From the NCBI GenBank assembly GCA_028692735.1, contig JAQUWS010000004.1:1-50071 (forward strand): a stretch of DNA of 50,071 nucleotides, written 5' to 3'. Source of the stretch: Candidatus Altimarinota bacterium. GTDB lineage: Bacteria; Patescibacteriota; Gracilibacteria; BD1-5; UBA6164. Below, one piece after another: positions 47,038 to 50,071 of this stretch. The first letter of the stretch is position 1. The number at the start of each line of letters is the position of its first letter. The notes under the pieces are model-generated. The model saw nothing but the letters and a program-made list of their open reading frames with translations. It ran no database searches and was not told the DNA's origin. Both the position numbers and the translations under genes were made by a program.

Positions 47038-47142
47038 TCATTATATCTATTTATTGACTTTTTCATAATTTATTATTTTATCAAATATACTTTATTGTCT
47101 TTTTTGATACTATAACAAGTTTAATCAACTTTTAAAAAACTA

Positions 47143-47170
47143 TTGACTATTTTTGATACATATTTATATT
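47143..47170 (+). promoter_or_regulatory. Putative promoter for the 47325 pseudopilin leader
   Basis: TTGACT (47143-47148) and TATATT (47165-47170) are 16 bp apart. Transcription from here would give a leader of about 150 nt before the ATG, containing the hairpin at 47272-47309. Confidence 0.45.
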
Positions 47171-47271
47171 ACAATATTAAAGAAAAAATTTTGGAGCTTT
47201 GTTATTTTTATTTTATAAGCATAATTTAAAATAGTCAATTATTTTTTTTTATATAATTTGCAATTTTTTTG

Positions 47272-47312
47272 AAATAAAAGATAATTACAAAAATAATTAT
47301 CTTTTATTTTTT
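47272..47312 (+). terminator. Terminator-like hairpin directly before the 47325 start
   Basis: AAATAAAAGATAATTA pairs with TAATTATCTTTTATTT around CAAAAA and is followed by T-rich sequence. It ends about 13 bp before the ATG, so it may end an upstream RNA or act as an attenuator of the pseudopilin gene. Confidence 0.7.
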
Positions 47313-47324
47313 TATTATCACAAA

Positions 47325-49643
47325 ATGTTCAATCAAAAAAATCAATGATTCACATTAATAGAATTAATTGTTACAATTGTAATTGTATTAATTTTATGAA
47401 CTATTGCTTTTATAAGTTTTCAAGGGTATAGTAAAAATGCAAGGGATTCTAAAAGAATTGCTGATATCAATCATGTTGAGAAAAGTTTGTGATTGTATGT
47501 AGTTAAAACTTGATTTTATCCTATACCTGATAGATCAAAAAACATTACATATTGATGATGAACTGCTTGGATTGAAGGAACTATATGAGATACGGTAATT
47601 AAAAATATTGATAAAGTTAGTAAAAAACCTATTGATCCACTAACTGATAATGAATATACTTATAGTATAACTCCTTCAAGAACCGAGTATCAAATTTGAG
47701 CTATAAGTGAATGATCACTAACTTTTGATTTTAAGTTAAACAAAACTTACGCTGCTGATTTAAGTAAAGCTAGAGCTTATATTAAATGAAATTATAATGA
47801 AAAAATTACTAGAGTTAAGTATACAAATTCTGATTCTTTACTTGCTATGCCTAGTATCATTGTAACCGATATTACTGATCCTAAACTTGAAACTATTTTA
47901 CCTAAAAAAATACTTGTTTTTAATAATTATTGAAATATACCTCATTCTTATAATCCTATGTGAACTATGACTTGAGAAGTTGAATACAACCCTTCAAATC
48001 TTGTAGTTTACAATTGAACTTCTATAGATTTATCTAAAGATGAAGATAAAATTACGTTTCTTTCTAATCTACAAAATGCTTATAGCTGATCTTTTTTATC
48101 ATCTGAACCTGCTTATTCTGATATTATTGATGTTGATATCGTAAATAATCCAAATATTGCTATTAGTCTAGTTAATAATTTTGTAGATAATAATATATGA
48201 TGAATTGTCTGAACTCAGTCAAATATAGTATATAAAACTTGTTCTCTTGATTGACAAACTATTGCTCATGATCAAAAAATCACTGCTTATAGTGAAAATA
48301 GTATATTACTTTGAGCTAGTTATGATTGTGTTGACATTTCTTTAGAAAGAACTTGTTCTGACTGATTATTAAGCTGAGATGATTCTTTTAAATATGCTAG
48401 TTGTGCTAAGTGAGTTGCTTCTAATTGTAGTGCTAATTCAAGTTATGTTTTTAATTGACATACTTATAATATACCTGCTATTAATCACTGAACATCTACT
48501 TGAAATATTATTTCTACTAATGTATCATGAACAAATTGAATTTATACTTATACATTAACAAGTGTGAGTTGTAATGATTGAGTTCTTATAAACCCTATTG
48601 AAAATTCTACTCCTACTATTGTCAGTTGTAACACTTGATATACACCAAGTTGAAGTACATGTATACCATTAACTTATACTGTTAGTTGAAGTTTTTGATC
48701 TAATGCTAGTTGAGCTTTGATAAATGTTTGTTGAACTTATGTAACAGCTAATTCTAGTTGAAATTTTTCTGCAACAAGGAATTATTGAAGTACTTGTAAC
48801 ACTATTTCTGCAACTAGATCTTGATATAGTTGTACGACTACTACTCAATGACCAGTTTCCTTAACTAGTAATGTTACCACTATTGCTTGAAGTTGTACTT
48901 TACTAAATCCTTATGCTTCATGTACTTCTGCAGGACAAGTTACTTCATCAACTACAAAATATCCTTGAATTTCAGTATGATGAACAAGACCTGCTCATTG
49001 AGCTTGTAATACTTATGACATAATTGTATGTACATGAGTTTGATGATGATATACTATGTCTGCATGTAATATATGAGCGACAGCAGCTTGAACAACAAGT
49101 GCTTCATATTGATATTACTTCCAATGGTGAAGAAACAAGTGATTTACTTGAACAACATCAGCTTATACTCCACAACAATCATCAACCATTGCATGAACTG
49201 TATGATTAGATGCATCTACTGATACATATGGTTTTGTACGGAATACATGATATCAAACATGGGCAAATACTACTATAACAACAAATTGGTGAAATAATTG
49301 AACTGTTTTAGAAAAACAATGACCATGTGCAGATTGATACCATGTTCCAAATTTATATGAATGGCATTGAGTTGTTTATGCTTGATGATACTATTGATGG
49401 TATAGTACCCAACAATGAGATTCAATGAGTTATAGTTTAAAACTTCCCCTTGCTGGGTATAGGGATTGATGAGATTGAGCTATGCATTATGCTTGAACTT
49501 ATTGAGAATATTGGTTATCTATGCAATCAACTTCAAATACTGCTTTAAGTTATAGCATACACTTTAATAATAGTATAATATATGATACTTATTCAACTTA
49601 TCGTGCACGTTGATTTCCAGTAAGATGTTTTAAAAATCCTTAA
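47325..49643 (+). CDS. Type IV pilin-like protein with Cys-rich repeats and FISUMP C-terminal domain
   Basis: The protein has 772 residues. The class III signal is MFNQKNQGFTLIELIVTIVI (TGA-encoded Gly at -1, Glu at +5), then FISFQGYSKNARDSKRIADI. The N-half is close to the 19554 protein (YPIPDRSKNITYGGGTAWIE, FNNYGNIPHSYNP). The middle (residues about 330-560) has about a dozen Cys in short units such as SCNTGYTPSGSTC. The end is a FISUMP domain (GPCADGYHVPNLYEWHG to RGFPVRCFKNP). So a common pilin head carries an extra Cys-rich stalk here. It is followed by a strong terminator. Confidence 0.88.
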
Positions 49644-49645
49644 TT

Positions 49646-49692
49646 AATTCAAAAAAGTTGATTTTATTGAAAAATCAACTTTTTTTTGAATT
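49646..49692 (+). terminator. Terminator after the 47325 pseudopilin
   Basis: AATTCAAAAAAGTTGATTTT pairs with AAAATCAACTTTTTTTTGAA around a short loop. Confidence 0.88.
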
Positions 49693-49760
49693 GAAAAAAA
49701 CTTGATTTTAATTATTTGTATATATAATCAGTATATATAATAAAAAGTTTACTTCTTAAG

Positions 49761-50071
49761 ATGATAAAAAAACTTCTTTCATTAGTTATAGTTTTTACAT
49801 TTTTATTTAATAATTTTCAATATTCTGCGTTTTCTGAAGACACAGAAATTATAATAGCCCCAAATCAAGTTTTATCAGATACATGAAGTATAGATATTAT
49901 AGAGATTCAAGAAGATAACACTATACCTGATTTAATTATATCTTTTCAACAACCAAGTTATCTTATTGATAAAGACCAAGTCTTGGAAACTTATCATTGT
50001 GATTCTAATCAAGGTGAATGTAGAGTTAATTTTGATTTAAGGGATACATTTTGATGATATATCCCAACTAA
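49761..50071 (+). CDS. Secreted protein, 3' end outside window
   Basis: ATG at 49761 begins the signal peptide MIKKLLSLVIVFTFLFNNF, then SAFSEDTEIIIAPN. The 103 visible codons are beta-rich, with ISFQQPSYLIDKDQVLETYH and two Cys (CDSNQGEC) before NFDLRDTFGGYIP. The frame has no stop to the window edge. Family not recognised from the visible part. Confidence 0.75.

Larger units (their letters stand above)
46711..47324. other. Divergent 614-bp spacer with possible structured RNA and leader
   Basis: Upstream of both the S-layer-like gene (minus) and a FISUMP pseudopilin (plus). It holds a 29-codon hydrophobic ORF (46758-46847, plus; MWGNKEKIISLL start; unconvincing), a pairing-rich less AT-biased segment (46849-47037), a promoter (47143-47170) and a terminator-like hairpin (47272-47309). 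The rest is AT-rich with nothing recognised. Confidence 0.6.

Noticed and set aside
46900-47040. Group I intron, RNase P, SRP RNA or tmRNA in the spacer
   Set aside because: Some short blocks recall group I cores, but no exon context, no full set of core elements and no hallmark of the other RNA classes is present.

Overview
The window is low-GC bacterial DNA that only makes sense if UGA is read as glycine (genetic code 25). In-frame TGA sits at invariant glycines in DnaK, the K+ channel filter, Maf, the M48 protease HExxH motif and the PBP KTG box. That code points to Gracilibacteria or Absconditabacteria (SR1/BD1-5) of the Candidate Phyla Radiation. Standard-code gene calling shatters almost every gene here, so the CDS coordinates below are read through TGA and closed only at TAA or TAG. 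CGG codons also fall at several places where tryptophan fits better than arginine, which would favour the Absconditabacteria side.

Layout. 1-6571 (minus): a secreted YD-repeat (RHS-type) giant whose C-terminus lies outside the window, a secreted repetitive beta-rich protein broken by one in-frame TAA, and a membrane-anchored unknown. 6640-7261: a spacer full of dispersed palindromic repeats. 7262-9175 (minus): dnaK. 9417-11642 (plus): two tiny Gly-rich ORFs, an acidic single-span membrane protein, and a DNA polymerase III delta'-like protein. 11626-19452 (minus): a tight wall operon of murL, PBP2/ftsI, maf, alr, an M48 (Ste24-type) protease and a voltage-gated K+ channel with a zinc ribbon. 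19554-27928 (minus): a FISUMP-domain pseudopilin, an SLT lytic transglycosylase and three LamG pseudopilins. 28302-35311 (plus): class I ribonucleotide reductase nrdA and nrdB, separated by two secreted proteins and one small protein. 35384-40207 (plus): a diacylglycerol-type GT28 glycosyltransferase, two unknown proteins, two tandem EamA-like permeases and a GT2 glycosyltransferase. 40200-41026: a small unknown (minus) and a TFIIB-type zinc-ribbon protein (plus). 41081-46710 (minus): a very large Big2-type pseudopilin, an SLH-domain protein and an Ala/Thr/Val-rich surface protein. 46711-47324: a divergent spacer with a possible structured RNA, a promoter and a terminator-like hairpin. 47325 to the end (plus): another FISUMP pseudopilin and the start of a secreted protein.

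Together the genes describe a small Gram-positive-like or S-layered cell that makes its own cross-linked peptidoglycan: MurL supplies D-Glu, Alr supplies D-Ala, and the PBP and SLT enzyme build and remodel the wall. It invests heavily in its surface. Six type IV pilin-like proteins carry interchangeable C-terminal binding modules (FISUMP, LamG, Big2), beside an SLH/S-layer pair and a YD-repeat protein. This fits a contact-dependent episymbiotic or predatory lifestyle, but that is inference. No tRNA, rRNA, CRISPR array, transposase or phage gene was recognised.
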